Assembly (NCBI GenBank): GCA_022564295.1
Contig: JADFLR010000022.1
Coordinates: 1-64,000 of the forward strand
Length of the DNA stretch: 64,000 bases
Source: Bacteroidota bacterium
GTDB lineage: Bacteria; Bacteroidota; Ignavibacteria; Ignavibacteriales; Ignavibacteriaceae
Direction of reading: 5' to 3'
The position numbers were made by a program, and so were the translations under genes. Positions 9,401-17,286 of the stretch are shown one piece after another. Each line of letters starts with the position of its first letter. Position 1 is the stretch's first letter. The notes under the pieces were generated by a model. It saw only the letters and a list, made by a program, of their open reading frames with translations. It did not search any database and was not told the origin of the DNA.

Positions 9401-9715
9401 CTTGATACTTCAAAATATTTTATCCCTCTGCCCAAAGAATATCTTCTATATCAAAACTATCCTAACCCGTTTAACCCCACAACTACAATCAGGTTTGATT
9501 TAGTAAATCACTCAAACGTAAAATTGTATATTTATGATGTTTTGGGGCAAAGGGTTCAAACACTATTAAACCATGAGGTTAGTGAAGGAAAGCACTCCGT
9601 AGAGTTTTCAGGAAGAAGCTTAGCAAGCGGAGTTTACCTATATCAACTTATAGTTAATGAATCCGGAACTGGAAGAGTTTTTATTGATACTAAAAAGATG
9701 ATATTGATCAAATAA
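6434..9715 (+). CDS. large secreted protein with T9SS C-terminal sorting domain
   Basis: A 1093-residue protein with a signal peptide ending near ISSFAQ (residue 22) and a C-terminal sorting domain (about residues 1000-1093: YQNYPNPFNPTTTIRF, YDVLGQRV, ASGVYLYQL), which sends proteins through the type IX system to the cell surface. The middle is beta-rich with aspartate-rich turns such as DKNRNGIDD, likely calcium-binding. It is clearly related over its length to the cargo at 17287-20685: both share GADQTIWFVANDL, QGWIDG, and DNDPYxDWIYFxMP-type segments. It is monocistronic with its own promoter at 6350-6380. No enzymatic domain was recognised, so a structural or binding role is only a guess. 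Confidence 0.85.
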   Translation: MKTYCFKCFLSILLINISSFAQEKSLTITGEPSKTYLNRNYISSVFYNNGISDINEDFSYLSSGFVYPKGSGKSAVFISGFIWGGFVPGDSLFPRVGGSQYQSVLQPGKIISPGIAEDPNLPKNRIYRVRRDVYPGGPPADFSSEITDAEGTESEIRFQYETDWNEWPVIDGAPFEDMNENGNYEPAIDIPGYPGADQTIWFVANDLDSSLYYQPMNVGIELQVTIWNYFQPGPLSHVFFKKFRMINKSAGSFDSVYVGFWSDPDIGSSIDDFAGCDTTLNLGYAYNAEDFDDVYKFTPPAVGYMLTQGPVVPGIAGKDKNRNGIDDQLDYAYREGIRTEQGFINLPMSAFVYYVRGNPFPIDPFPSWSLNWARGVYHNMQGRIGLAGNWFIDPITGLPTSYALAGDPITQEGWIDGLLIGPGDRRVLSSSGPFNLAVNDTQDVIYCEIAAGGVDRWNSIKVLRYYSSIIKSQIESNLGFIRLPRTPEITVSSKQNLSSIELWWDEDESAVNQIESFEEDGYSFQGYNVYQLYNDWPFIGNSIRLATFDKADGIKEIEGLIMNPETGYPIEGIKQFGTDSGIRRRFVVDWDSVNNIYLMPGRQYNLMVTAYTYNPDPGLKPKSVESLVGIVELAFQDTLNEPQYGDTLEVIHTNGNGDPIITPFVIDPYKLTGHEYKIDFDTMTVSNDVQTVWNLTDLTIDSLLIENQQEYINDHTAPVIDGIQLKINNELFDVKRFSLTSNGNGPVSSIIGYDETEPPQYNGYSADFYRDARDGEGSIFELPGNQASGGFYFCVAGGPSVTNHQTAVNRWLRYFDVVEGVLGNKYEIRFTQEGGKGWMVYTTGTLVDVPFELWFLGNDIEDTSDDVRMMPWIFDDNGNDTLDFKLDHMASSGENDPYSDWIYFNMPNDNPQPGEQDYLDLIAAMTPNPVGWPGDVEVEHIARFVLMNYNQLQGSGGENEFPETGTTFLIEFPNPIQPRVDEFTFTSEILDTSKYFIPLPKEYLLYQNYPNPFNPTTTIRFDLVNHSNVKLYIYDVLGQRVQTLLNHEVSEGKHSVEFSGRSLASGVYLYQLIVNESGTGRVFIDTKKMILIK

Positions 9716-9857
9716 ATCGGGCACTCAGTTCAGAATTTAGGCGATCATTTTTTGACCTCCATATTCTTCCCCTGAGCTGTAGCAAAACAACCCGCGACTA
9801 AGATCAGACCTGATTGAAAAATTATTTTATCCTATCTTTACACACAAAAAAAATATT

Positions 9858-10214
9858 ATGAATGTAGAAGATATTAGCGAATATTGTTTAAGTAAAAATG
9901 GTACGTCGGAAGATTTCCCTTTTGATGAAGAAACGCTTGTGTTTAAAGTAATGGGGAAAATGTTTGCACTAATTCCTTTGGAACGGATTCCTCTACAGAT
10001 AAACTTAAAGTGTGACCCTGAACTTGCTGTTGAATTAAGAGAAAGGTACGAGACAGTTCAACCCGGTTATCATATGAATAAAAATAATTGGAATACTATA
10101 TTAATTGACGGCAGCTTATGCAGGGACTTAATTTTAGAATGGATCGATCTATCGTATGAGTTAGTTGTGAAGGGATTAAAAAAATTGGAAAAAGAAAAAT
10201 TGCAGAAAATGTAA
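9858..10214 (+). CDS. MmcQ/YjbR family protein
   Basis: A 118-residue protein of the YjbR (CyaY-like fold) family. Typical features are the N-terminal PFDEETLVFKVMGKMFAL strand pair, the KCDPELAVELRE segment, and the later HMNKNNWNTI motif followed by a helix starting DLILEWIDLSY. Members have been called DNA-binding, but their function is not settled. The length matches the family. The next gene starts 18 bases on, so the two are probably co-transcribed. A near-consensus -7 box TATCTTTA lies at 9833-9840. Confidence 0.85.
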   Translation: MNVEDISEYCLSKNGTSEDFPFDEETLVFKVMGKMFALIPLERIPLQINLKCDPELAVELRERYETVQPGYHMNKNNWNTILIDGSLCRDLILEWIDLSYELVVKGLKKLEKEKLQKM

Positions 10215-10232
10215 ACCTCTTAATAAAGAATT

Positions 10233-10577
10233 ATGGAATTTAACAAGTTATCAGATAAAAATGAGTGGAAGGAATTAATAAAAAATTCTCCCAACGATTA
10301 TGAGATTATTATATTCAAACATAGTCCTATTTGTCATCTCAGCAATGCGGCTGAAGTGGCTATAAGTGACTGGAGTAAAGCGCACAGCGATTATAACCAT
10401 ATTAAAATTCTAAAAGTGAATGTTGTTTTATCAAAATCTTTAAGCAGAAGTATTGCAAAGGATTTAAAAATTGTACACGAATCTCCTCAAATAATATGGC
10501 TTGATAGTGAGTTAAAAGTTAAATTTCAAGCCAATCATTATGATATTACCGTGGAAAAATTAAATGAGCATTTATAA
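10233..10577 (+). CDS. ytxJ: YtxJ-like monothiol bacilliredoxin
   Basis: A 114-residue thioredoxin-fold protein. The motif FKHSPICHLS near residue 28 matches the YtxJ pattern KHSxxCxxS with a single active cysteine. The rest (NHIKILKVNVV, then IVHESPQIIWL with the cis-proline strand) follows the same fold. YtxJ proteins remove bacillithiol from oxidised proteins, so the organism probably makes bacillithiol. No bsh biosynthesis genes are in the window. It follows the YjbR-like gene by 18 bases. The CPxS form is changed here to C-H-L-S, a mild variant. Confidence 0.85.
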   Translation: MEFNKLSDKNEWKELIKNSPNDYEIIIFKHSPICHLSNAAEVAISDWSKAHSDYNHIKILKVNVVLSKSLSRSIAKDLKIVHESPQIIWLDSELKVKFQANHYDITVEKLNEHL

Positions 10578-10675
10578 TTAATAAATAATTATTTTGCTTA
10601 TAAATTCTTGTATTAGTAATTAAAACATACTAATTTACGTTAGTTCATCTTTATCACAATTAAGCAGGAGGCACA

Positions 10676-11065
10676 ATGAAAAAACTATTTTTTATTTCAT
10701 CATTATTGATAGTATTTGGTTTAACAACACTTTCCTTTGCGCAAGAACAGGTTGAGAGTAATAAGTGGGGTGTGAGTACAACAAATACTGGTTATACGCT
10801 CGATGGAAATGAAGGAAACAGAAGTATGACCATTGATGTTAGCTTTGTGTATCCGTTTGATGAAAAACCCGACATAATTATTGGTGTTACAATGCTAGAT
10901 GCAACAACTCAAACCAATGTTAGGTATAATGTTAATCCTATGTCTATATCAAGAGATGGCTTTACAATAAAAATTGCTACCTGGTCTGATTCAAAGATCT
11001 ATGGTATCGGTGGATATTGGATAGCTCACGCAAAAAAGCATATGAATAAAGATACGGATTATTAG
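10676..11065 (+). CDS. small secreted protein with H-type lectin domain
   Basis: A 129-residue protein with a signal peptide ending near TLSFAQ (residue 22). The rest matches the H-type lectin fold (named after the snail agglutinin HPA): FVYPFDEKPDIIIGVTML, an R before the next strand, DGFTIKIATWSDS, and a closing YWIAHA. H-type lectins form trimers that bind N-acetylgalactosamine-like sugars. Ligand residues cannot be verified here. A strong ribosome site (AGGAGG, about 6 bases before the ATG) suggests high expression. The gene ends at a terminator at 11082-11109. The call rests on pattern recall. Confidence 0.7.
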   Translation: MKKLFFISSLLIVFGLTTLSFAQEQVESNKWGVSTTNTGYTLDGNEGNRSMTIDVSFVYPFDEKPDIIIGVTMLDATTQTNVRYNVNPMSISRDGFTIKIATWSDSKIYGIGGYWIAHAKKHMNKDTDY

Positions 11066-11081
11066 TTGTTTTTAATGATAA

Positions 11082-11109
11082 AACCGTCTTCATTTTTTTG
11101 AAGGCGGTT
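11082..11109. terminator. bidirectional terminator between convergent genes
   Basis: AACCGTCTTC (11082-11091) pairs with GAAGGCGGTT (11100-11109), nine Watson-Crick pairs and one wobble, followed by six T bases on the plus strand. On the minus strand the stem is followed by TTTTAT. It lies between the plus-strand lectin gene and the minus-strand barrel gene that ends at 11112. Confidence 0.75.
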
Positions 11110-11111
11110 TT

Positions 11112-12056
11112 TTATTTTAAACTAAAAATATAGCTGATCTCTGTTCCTAACATTTCAGTAACTGCAAGTTGAATGCCTTGCAAATCTCTGTACAAAGGCA
11201 GCTGCGTAAAAACCCGAAGTGAAAAACTTCCCTCATAATAAATTATACTTGGAGTCAAATCAATATATGTTCCGCCTGTGCTAGGCAAAAATCTTCCGTT
11301 CCAATAATCTTTATCCGCAAATCTTCCTTTTAATTGCAGGTTAATTGCAATAAAATCAGCTATTGCATAAGCTCCGTTTACCGAAGTGAGAAGTTCATCT
11401 CCGTATCGGTAGCTGTCTAAATTTACACCGGCATACCTGTAAAGGAAATTAGCATTAAATGAAAGTGAAATTGAAGGAAAGGCATACATCGTGTGACCCC
11501 ACAAAAGCAGATCAGCAGCGCCTGTTCCCGGCTGAAGGTCGATTGATAATCGTGCACCGTTTTTTTCTTTTTCAAAACTACCTGTTGGCAATTTTACTCC
11601 GCCCCCGAGCGCCAAACCGAAAGGTGATAAAATTGATGGTGTTATAACTTCATATTTCCCCAGGATAACAATATCGCTAAACCCGTTAGCTGTAAAAATT
11701 ATAACCTCGGTACCGTTTGTTTCAATATCCGTAACAGTTGTTTCCCTGCTTCGGTTGGAATAAGGCAATATTAATAAAATGGAAACCTTTTCCACCAAAC
11801 CGTATTCTATTTCAATATTAAAATTTGTTACGGTCGATCTCCTGTTAAGAGGGTCTTTTATTTCCGTTGATGATTGAAAGGTGGTATTTAATATGTTATG
11901 CTGAAATGTGAAAGCGGTTGATAGCGTATTTACAGGGATAGCACTTCTTTCGCCTCCGTTTGAAATTGAAGTTCCAACGGTACAGCATGCCTGTGAAAAG
12001 ATTTGAATGTTTGAGATGAAAAGATATACAACAACGAGAGAAAAATATATTATCAT
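11112..12056 (-). CDS. outer-membrane beta-barrel protein
   Basis: A 314-residue protein with an N-terminal signal peptide and a mature start at QACCTVG, followed by alternating hydrophobic/polar beta strands to a C-terminal aromatic-containing strand (ISYIFSLK). The pattern (IEYGLVEKVSILLILPYS, GGGVKLPTGS) resembles the MetA/phenol-degradation transporter-like barrel family. It should sit in the outer membrane; its substrate is unknown. The start codon lies 4 bases after the stop of the lipoprotein gene at 12061-12420, so they form an operon. The two neighbouring cysteines right after the signal are unusual for a barrel and recur in the partner. Confidence 0.75.
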   Translation of the reverse strand: MIIYFSLVVVYLFISNIQIFSQACCTVGTSISNGGERSAIPVNTLSTAFTFQHNILNTTFQSSTEIKDPLNRRSTVTNFNIEIEYGLVEKVSILLILPYSNRSRETTVTDIETNGTEVIIFTANGFSDIVILGKYEVITPSILSPFGLALGGGVKLPTGSFEKEKNGARLSIDLQPGTGAADLLLWGHTMYAFPSISLSFNANFLYRYAGVNLDSYRYGDELLTSVNGAYAIADFIAINLQLKGRFADKDYWNGRFLPSTGGTYIDLTPSIIYYEGSFSLRVFTQLPLYRDLQGIQLAVTEMLGTEISYIFSLK

Positions 12057-12060
12057 ATTT

Positions 12061-12420
12061 CTAGGGATTAATTTCTATATTTACAGACCCACTTACTTTT
12101 GCCCCTTTTGAATCTTTAACCACAACGTTTATAGTGTTAATACCAACACAGCAATAAGCTGCGGTATAGCGCACCTGTTTTCCGCTTCCAATTATATCGC
12201 CAAGTGCAACAGACCATGAATAAGACAAAATATCACCATCAGGATCAGTTGCATCTACTATTACTGTTGTGGTAGTTCCAACTCTTATAAATACAGGATT
12301 AATTGTAATGCTGTTTATAACCGGATCACTGTTACCGGCAGTATTTACATCCGTATCAGTTGGCTGAACACAACCAAGTAAGAAAAAAGATAAGAGCGAA
12401 ATTGATAGTAAACTTTTCAT
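12061..12420 (-). CDS. lipoprotein with Ig/PKD-like domain
   Basis: A 119-residue protein. The N-terminus has a lipoprotein signal with the lipobox LLGC (cysteine at about residue 17). The remainder is one PKD/Ig-like beta-sandwich: DATDPDGDILSYSWSV is the typical PKD strand pair, and it ends in VNIEIN. It holds a neighbouring cysteine pair, YCCVG, near residue 90. It is the first gene of a two-gene operon with the barrel protein that starts 4 bases downstream. The two probably act together at the outer membrane. Confidence 0.7.
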   Translation of the reverse strand: MKSLLSISLLSFFLLGCVQPTDTDVNTAGNSDPVINSITINPVFIRVGTTTTVIVDATDPDGDILSYSWSVALGDIIGSGKQVRYTAAYCCVGINTINVVVKDSKGAKVSGSVNIEINP

Positions 12421-12596
12421 GGTGATTCCGTTAAAAAATGTTCAAAATGGTTTTATCATAAATCATAATAAAAAATCGACCTGACCAAAGAAAGGGAAAA
12501 TTACTTCCCATTCAAATCAATGCAAATGTTAATAAAAATAATCCTCTGTTAATGTCTTCCAACCGTCAATCTCTTAAAAATGACCTAAAATATTTC

Positions 12597-12604
12597 TATA
12601 TTTG
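12597..12604 (+). promoter_or_regulatory. -7 box of the exchanger gene
   Basis: TATATTTG fits TAnnTTTG exactly. It ends on the first base of a GTG at 12604 that opens the frame. Transcription would begin after this GTG, so the ATG at 12628 or 12622 is the better start. No clear -33 TTTG was found at the expected distance. Confidence 0.5.
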
Positions 12605-12627
12605 TGTTCATTTTTCAATATATGTTA

Positions 12628-13581
12628 ATGAATGATCTACAGATAGCGCTTTATATTATTGGCGGAAGTATCGGTTTATTTATCGGCGCTGAAAGTCTTG
12701 TAAGAGGAGCATCATCTTTAGCAATAAGACTGGGGATATCTCCGCTTGTTGTAGGTTTAACAGTTGTAGCATTCGCCACGAGCAGTCCGGAAATGGTTGT
12801 AAGTATTAAGGCAGCAATTGAGGAAAATCCGGGAATAGTGGTGGGAAATGTTGTCGGTTCAAATATTTGTAACATAGCTCTTATACTTGGTGTGGCAGCT
12901 ATGGTCTCTCCTCTTAGTGTAAAAACCCAGGTTATAAAAAGAGAAATACCAATTATGATTATTGTTAGTGTAATTCTTCTTTTAATACTTTTAGATGATA
13001 CAATAACCCGTGTTGAGGGTGTTTTCCTGGTAATTGGTATAATTACATATATAATTTTGGGCTATAATTACTCAGTAAAAGAAAAAGACAATAAAGAGGT
13101 AATAAAGGAATTTCAAGAAATTATTCCCAAGAGTCCCTACAAAGTATGGCAGTCCTTAGTATTGATGACAGTTGGTTTGGGTTTATTGGTTGTTGGTTCA
13201 AATCTATTTGTGGATGGAGCAGTAGCAATTGCAGAAAACTTTGGTGTTAGTCAGGCAGTAATCGGTTTAACAGTAGTAGCCCTCGGTACAAGCTTGCCAG
13301 AGTTAACAACTTCCATTGTAGCTTCTTTTAAGAATGAAAATGATATCGCAATTGGAAATGCAGTGGGTTCAAATGTTTTTAACATTCTAAGTATCCTTGG
13401 AGTTTCTTCGCTTGTAAGACCAATAGCGGATACTGGAGTAACTATGATCGATCTTTCAATTATGATGTTCTTCACCATTCTGATTCTGCCTCTAAGCAGA
13501 TCAAAATTTACTTTAAGAAGATGGGAAGGCGCACTTTTATTTTGTGGATATGTTGCTTATATTTTCTATCTGGTAAATTAA
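12628..13581 (+). CDS. calcium/sodium antiporter of the CaCA family
   Basis: An inner-membrane cation exchanger of about 317 residues with around ten membrane segments in two inverted repeats. The alpha repeats are AFATSSPEMVVS with GNVVGSNICNIALILG, and ALGTSLPELTTS with GNAVGSNVFNILSILG, which hold the ion-binding acidic and asparagine residues. This is the YrbG-like bacterial branch. It should export calcium in exchange for sodium or protons. The frame opens at a GTG at 12604, but that base is within the promoter, so ATG 12628 (12622 possible) is chosen. The gene stands alone. Confidence 0.92.
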   Translation: MNDLQIALYIIGGSIGLFIGAESLVRGASSLAIRLGISPLVVGLTVVAFATSSPEMVVSIKAAIEENPGIVVGNVVGSNICNIALILGVAAMVSPLSVKTQVIKREIPIMIIVSVILLLILLDDTITRVEGVFLVIGIITYIILGYNYSVKEKDNKEVIKEFQEIIPKSPYKVWQSLVLMTVGLGLLVVGSNLFVDGAVAIAENFGVSQAVIGLTVVALGTSLPELTTSIVASFKNENDIAIGNAVGSNVFNILSILGVSSLVRPIADTGVTMIDLSIMMFFTILILPLSRSKFTLRRWEGALLFCGYVAYIFYLVN

Positions 13582-14219
13582 TAAACGTATTCATTAATCG
13601 TACAACAGAAATAATCTTGAGAACCTGAATCCGGAAACATCGTTTGAAAGTTTTGGGGTTTTGTTCAGATTGGATACAAACTGGGTTATAACACCGACAT
13701 AAGTTTACTTACTGGTGCACTAAAGGCAACAAATATCTGTATTGGCGATGCTTGTTGATTCGAACCCGAATTCAGGTATATATAATTAAAAATGTTAACA
13801 AGTCTTTAATTTTTAAATTATTGAGGATATAAAGAAAAATATTGCTATTTTGGGTGTCATTGAAAAAATCACAATAAATTATTAGTGATAAAAAAAGTGT
13901 TGACTTTGTGAATAATTTTTCAGACGTTAGTATTGCTTTAATAATTTTCTAATAAAATCCGGAGGTAAATGAAATTTTTTACTCTTTTCTAATTAAAAGT
14001 GTGTCAACCACTAACATACTCTCCGATAAGGTAAACTCTATTTTAGTGTTTTACTTCAGTGGCGAATACCATTAATAATTCCCAGTATTTTGCAATCGGA
14101 GTTCAATGCTTTCTTATATCTATTGAGATAGAAAGCAGTGATTTGTTCTTATACGGAGTGAGTAATTTAATTATCACTCAAGAAAATAATTCATTCATTC
14201 AATAATTATGGAGAGAGAT
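13582..14219. other. 638-base gap with no gene recognised
   Basis: No credible open frame is seen. A short stretch on the plus strand (about 13620-13710, giving PETSFESFGVLFRLDTNW) reads like protein and then meets stops, so it may be a decayed remnant. The last 200 bases are very AT-rich and should hold the promoter of the receptor operon, but no full TAnnTTTG match was found. A T-loop-like string near 13758 is not part of a tRNA. Confidence 0.4.
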
Positions 14220-17200
14220 ATGAATAGAATATTCACAGTTCTCTTATTTTTCCTGATACTACCCGTTGTGGCTTTGGCTCAATCCGGGCAGCTCAGAGGT
14301 ACAATTACAGATCAGGAAACGGGTGAGCCACTTATAGGAGCCAACGTTTTAGTTGTTGGAACTACCCAGGGTGCAGCAACCGATATCAACGGTGAGTATA
14401 TCATTCTTAACTTACATGCTGATGTATATGAAGTACGAACCTCTTACATCGGTTATCAAGATAAAACAATCCAAAATATCCGTGTTGTAGCAGGTTTAAC
14501 CTCAGAGATAAATTTCCAACTCGCTGCCGAAGGTATTCAGGTAGGCGAGGTTGTGGTTATAGCCCAAAGACCATTGGTTAACAAATATAATACAAACTCT
14601 TACAGAATTACAACAAGTGAAGACATTGACGCATTACCTATAAGGACCATTGATGATATTTATGCACTTAATCCGGGTGTTATACTTCAGAATAGCACTG
14701 TTCACATCCGCGGTGGTCGTCAAGATGAAGTCGGGTATTATCTTGAAGGAACAAATATAACCGATCCTGTGGTAGGGGGACGTTCGGTGACTCTTGTTTC
14801 CGATGCACTCGAGGAAATTCAGGTTCAGTCCGGTGGCTATACTGCTGAATTCGGTGGTGCGAATTCAGGAATCATTAAACAGCAAATTAAGACCGGTACC
14901 CCTAACTTAAAAGCTTCTTTTGAGTTTATTACAGATAATCTTGGATTCCAAAGCTCTGATGACGCTTTCAGTGGCGATAAAACTTTAGGAGCTTTCTGGT
15001 ACGGGTATAGTGAATATATTGCTACATTAAGCGCACCATTAGGCACTCCGAATATAAAATTCTTTGGTTTATTCAATTATAATTTTATTAGGGACCGGAA
15101 TCCTCAGGCGTTTCCCGGAATTGATCTGGGCAGGATTGGTGATGCGAGTACCGGCGACACACTCGATTTCTTCTATCCGGCAGGTGCAACTTTGAATAAC
15201 TCAGCAGAGAATTATACAGGTACTGGTAGCATAACATTTAATTTCAATCCATTTATTGCCAGAGTTGTTGGTACTTATACTAGTGGTAAATTCGATAATC
15301 CATGGCCTGCAACACGTGATTTAACCCAGATTAACAGCACAATTGCTGGTAATTCAAGGTATGAACAATTGGAAACTGAAGATGCTGCCGTCAATTTAAA
15401 ACTTACTTACTTACTGAATCCACAAACTTTTGTGGAATTGAACGGTGGCTTTGCGTTTAATAATTTAGATCGTTTCGACCCAGTTTTGAAACAAGACTGG
15501 ATGTTTTATGGAGATAGCGCAAAAAATGCAGATGCCGGCTTCGTATGGTCAAGAGACCGTGGAAATCTCGGTCGGTATCAAAGACCCGGAGAATTTAATA
15601 TCTTAAGTTTCATCTTTTTTGATCCGAATGATGTGTTGGCTGGTTTTCAAAAATTTGAAAGACAGACAATTAATGGAAAAATATCTCTCACATCACAGAT
15701 TAATAAAGAGAATAATTTAAAAGCTGGATTTGAAATATCATCTTATGATATATCCAACTTTTCTTTCAATAATGAAACTGTTATGGCTCTTGCTGGTCTT
15801 CTAGCTGACACCGGGGAACTTACCCCGGAGACTGTAATCAGAAGACAGGGAGTAAACAATTTTGGCTATGATGTTTTTGGTAATAAAACAGACAATCCCG
15901 AACGCCCATGGGAAGACTCAAGAAAACCTATTTTTATCGGCGCATACATTCAGGATAGAATGGAGTATAAGGATCTTGTTATTAATTTCGGTTTACGGTA
16001 CGATTATATTGACATTGATAACTGGGTTCCAGCTGATCTTACTAGACCGGAAACAGTTTGGGATAAAAACACTGGTGATATTGTAGTATTTGACGGCGTA
16101 TTAGGAGGCGGTTTGGTGCAGACACCGTCATTCAGTTCCATTAGTCCAAGACTCGGTTTTTCATTCGCATTAACCGATCAAACTATATTCCATGCACAAT
16201 GGGGTAAGTTTGTTCAGCAATCAAGGCTGAGAGATACTTATGTTGGTCTCCAATCAACAGGAAGAGCAATTCGCGGCGGATTCTTCATTCCGGCACCTGT
16301 TGGTTTTAATATTAGACCAACAAGAACAACACAGTACGATGTTGGTTTTACACAGCAAATTGGTGAATTTGCATCCTTCGATATCACAGGATATTATAAG
16401 AACATTCAGGATCAAGTTGTATATAAACTACAAGATGTAGTTAGTGAATCTCCATTTGGCTCATTTTCTTATTATACAAATGGTGATGTCGCAACAATAA
16501 CAGGTGTTGAGATATCCCTTAATATGCGAAGAGTGCAAAGATTCAAGGTTGATGCAAATGTTTCTTTTGCGTCAGCAAAAGGAACAGGATCTTTCCCAAG
16601 CTCAAACAGAGGCATTGTTGGAGCCCCTCTAGATGCAATTCTCACTCCTGCTGGCTTCGAACCACAATATATTTCGCCTCTCGAGTTCAATCAGGCAATA
16701 ACCGGCGCAATGAACCTTGATTTCAGGTTCGGTGCAGGAGATGGCGGACCTGTATTTCAGGAAGCAGGTATCACTGCATTAATAACATATTCTAGTGGTC
16801 ATCCCTATACTAGAGGTACAGGCGGAGCCGATCTTGAAGGAGATCCCAGGGACAGACAGCCCCTGGAACCGCTGAATTTTTCAACAACTCCTTCAATATT
16901 CCAGGTTGATATGACGCTGGATAAAACTTTCAACATTGCAGATGTAATAAATTTGAATATTTATATTCGGGCTATTAACATTTTAGACACAGAAAATATT
17001 AATAATGTATTCTTGAGAACCGGCACACCTTTCGATGATGGTTTCCTGAACGATCCTGCACAAGGTGAAATATTAGCGGGGTCTTTGGGTTCTGATTATG
17101 TAGCCTTATATACAGCGCTAAATCTTGACTATTATCAGCAATGGAGGGATGCAAGTTCTCCAAGTGCAACAATTACTACTGATGGGTTCCTCTTTGGACC

Positions 17201-17240
17201 ACCACGTCAGATTCAACTTGGTATTAGGTTAGAATATTGA
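14220..17240 (+). CDS. TonB-dependent receptor with carboxypeptidase-like regulatory domain
   Basis: A roughly 1006-residue outer-membrane receptor. A signal peptide ends near VVALAQ. A CarboxypepD_reg-like domain follows (GQLRGTITDQETGEPLIGAN, about residues 20-105), then the plug (HIRGGRQDEVGYYLEGTNI) and a long 22-strand-type beta-barrel ending in IQLGIRLEY with a terminal aromatic residue. It should import a large substrate using TonB energy. The frame opens at ATG 14208, but GGAGAGAG just before the ATG at 14220 is a ribosome site, so 14220 is the real start. It is the first gene of an operon with the T9SS cargo (46 bases on) and the PorV-like protein. No SusD partner is present. Confidence 0.9.
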   Translation: MNRIFTVLLFFLILPVVALAQSGQLRGTITDQETGEPLIGANVLVVGTTQGAATDINGEYIILNLHADVYEVRTSYIGYQDKTIQNIRVVAGLTSEINFQLAAEGIQVGEVVVIAQRPLVNKYNTNSYRITTSEDIDALPIRTIDDIYALNPGVILQNSTVHIRGGRQDEVGYYLEGTNITDPVVGGRSVTLVSDALEEIQVQSGGYTAEFGGANSGIIKQQIKTGTPNLKASFEFITDNLGFQSSDDAFSGDKTLGAFWYGYSEYIATLSAPLGTPNIKFFGLFNYNFIRDRNPQAFPGIDLGRIGDASTGDTLDFFYPAGATLNNSAENYTGTGSITFNFNPFIARVVGTYTSGKFDNPWPATRDLTQINSTIAGNSRYEQLETEDAAVNLKLTYLLNPQTFVELNGGFAFNNLDRFDPVLKQDWMFYGDSAKNADAGFVWSRDRGNLGRYQRPGEFNILSFIFFDPNDVLAGFQKFERQTINGKISLTSQINKENNLKAGFEISSYDISNFSFNNETVMALAGLLADTGELTPETVIRRQGVNNFGYDVFGNKTDNPERPWEDSRKPIFIGAYIQDRMEYKDLVINFGLRYDYIDIDNWVPADLTRPETVWDKNTGDIVVFDGVLGGGLVQTPSFSSISPRLGFSFALTDQTIFHAQWGKFVQQSRLRDTYVGLQSTGRAIRGGFFIPAPVGFNIRPTRTTQYDVGFTQQIGEFASFDITGYYKNIQDQVVYKLQDVVSESPFGSFSYYTNGDVATITGVEISLNMRRVQRFKVDANVSFASAKGTGSFPSSNRGIVGAPLDAILTPAGFEPQYISPLEFNQAITGAMNLDFRFGAGDGGPVFQEAGITALITYSSGHPYTRGTGGADLEGDPRDRQPLEPLNFSTTPSIFQVDMTLDKTFNIADVINLNIYIRAINILDTENINNVFLRTGTPFDDGFLNDPAQGEILAGSLGSDYVALYTALNLDYYQQWRDASSPSATITTDGFLFGPPRQIQLGIRLEY

Positions 17241-17286
17241 TTTAGAATAAAACCTGATTTATAAATAAAAAAGGAGTTTAATTAAT

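Noticed and set aside
12604-12627. GTG/ATG extension of the exchanger gene
   Set aside because: The GTG is the last base region of the -7 promoter box, so it lies before the start of the transcript.
13744-13775. tRNA-like T-loop string (TTCGAACCC)
   Set aside because: No matching acceptor, D-arm or anticodon arm can be formed on either strand.
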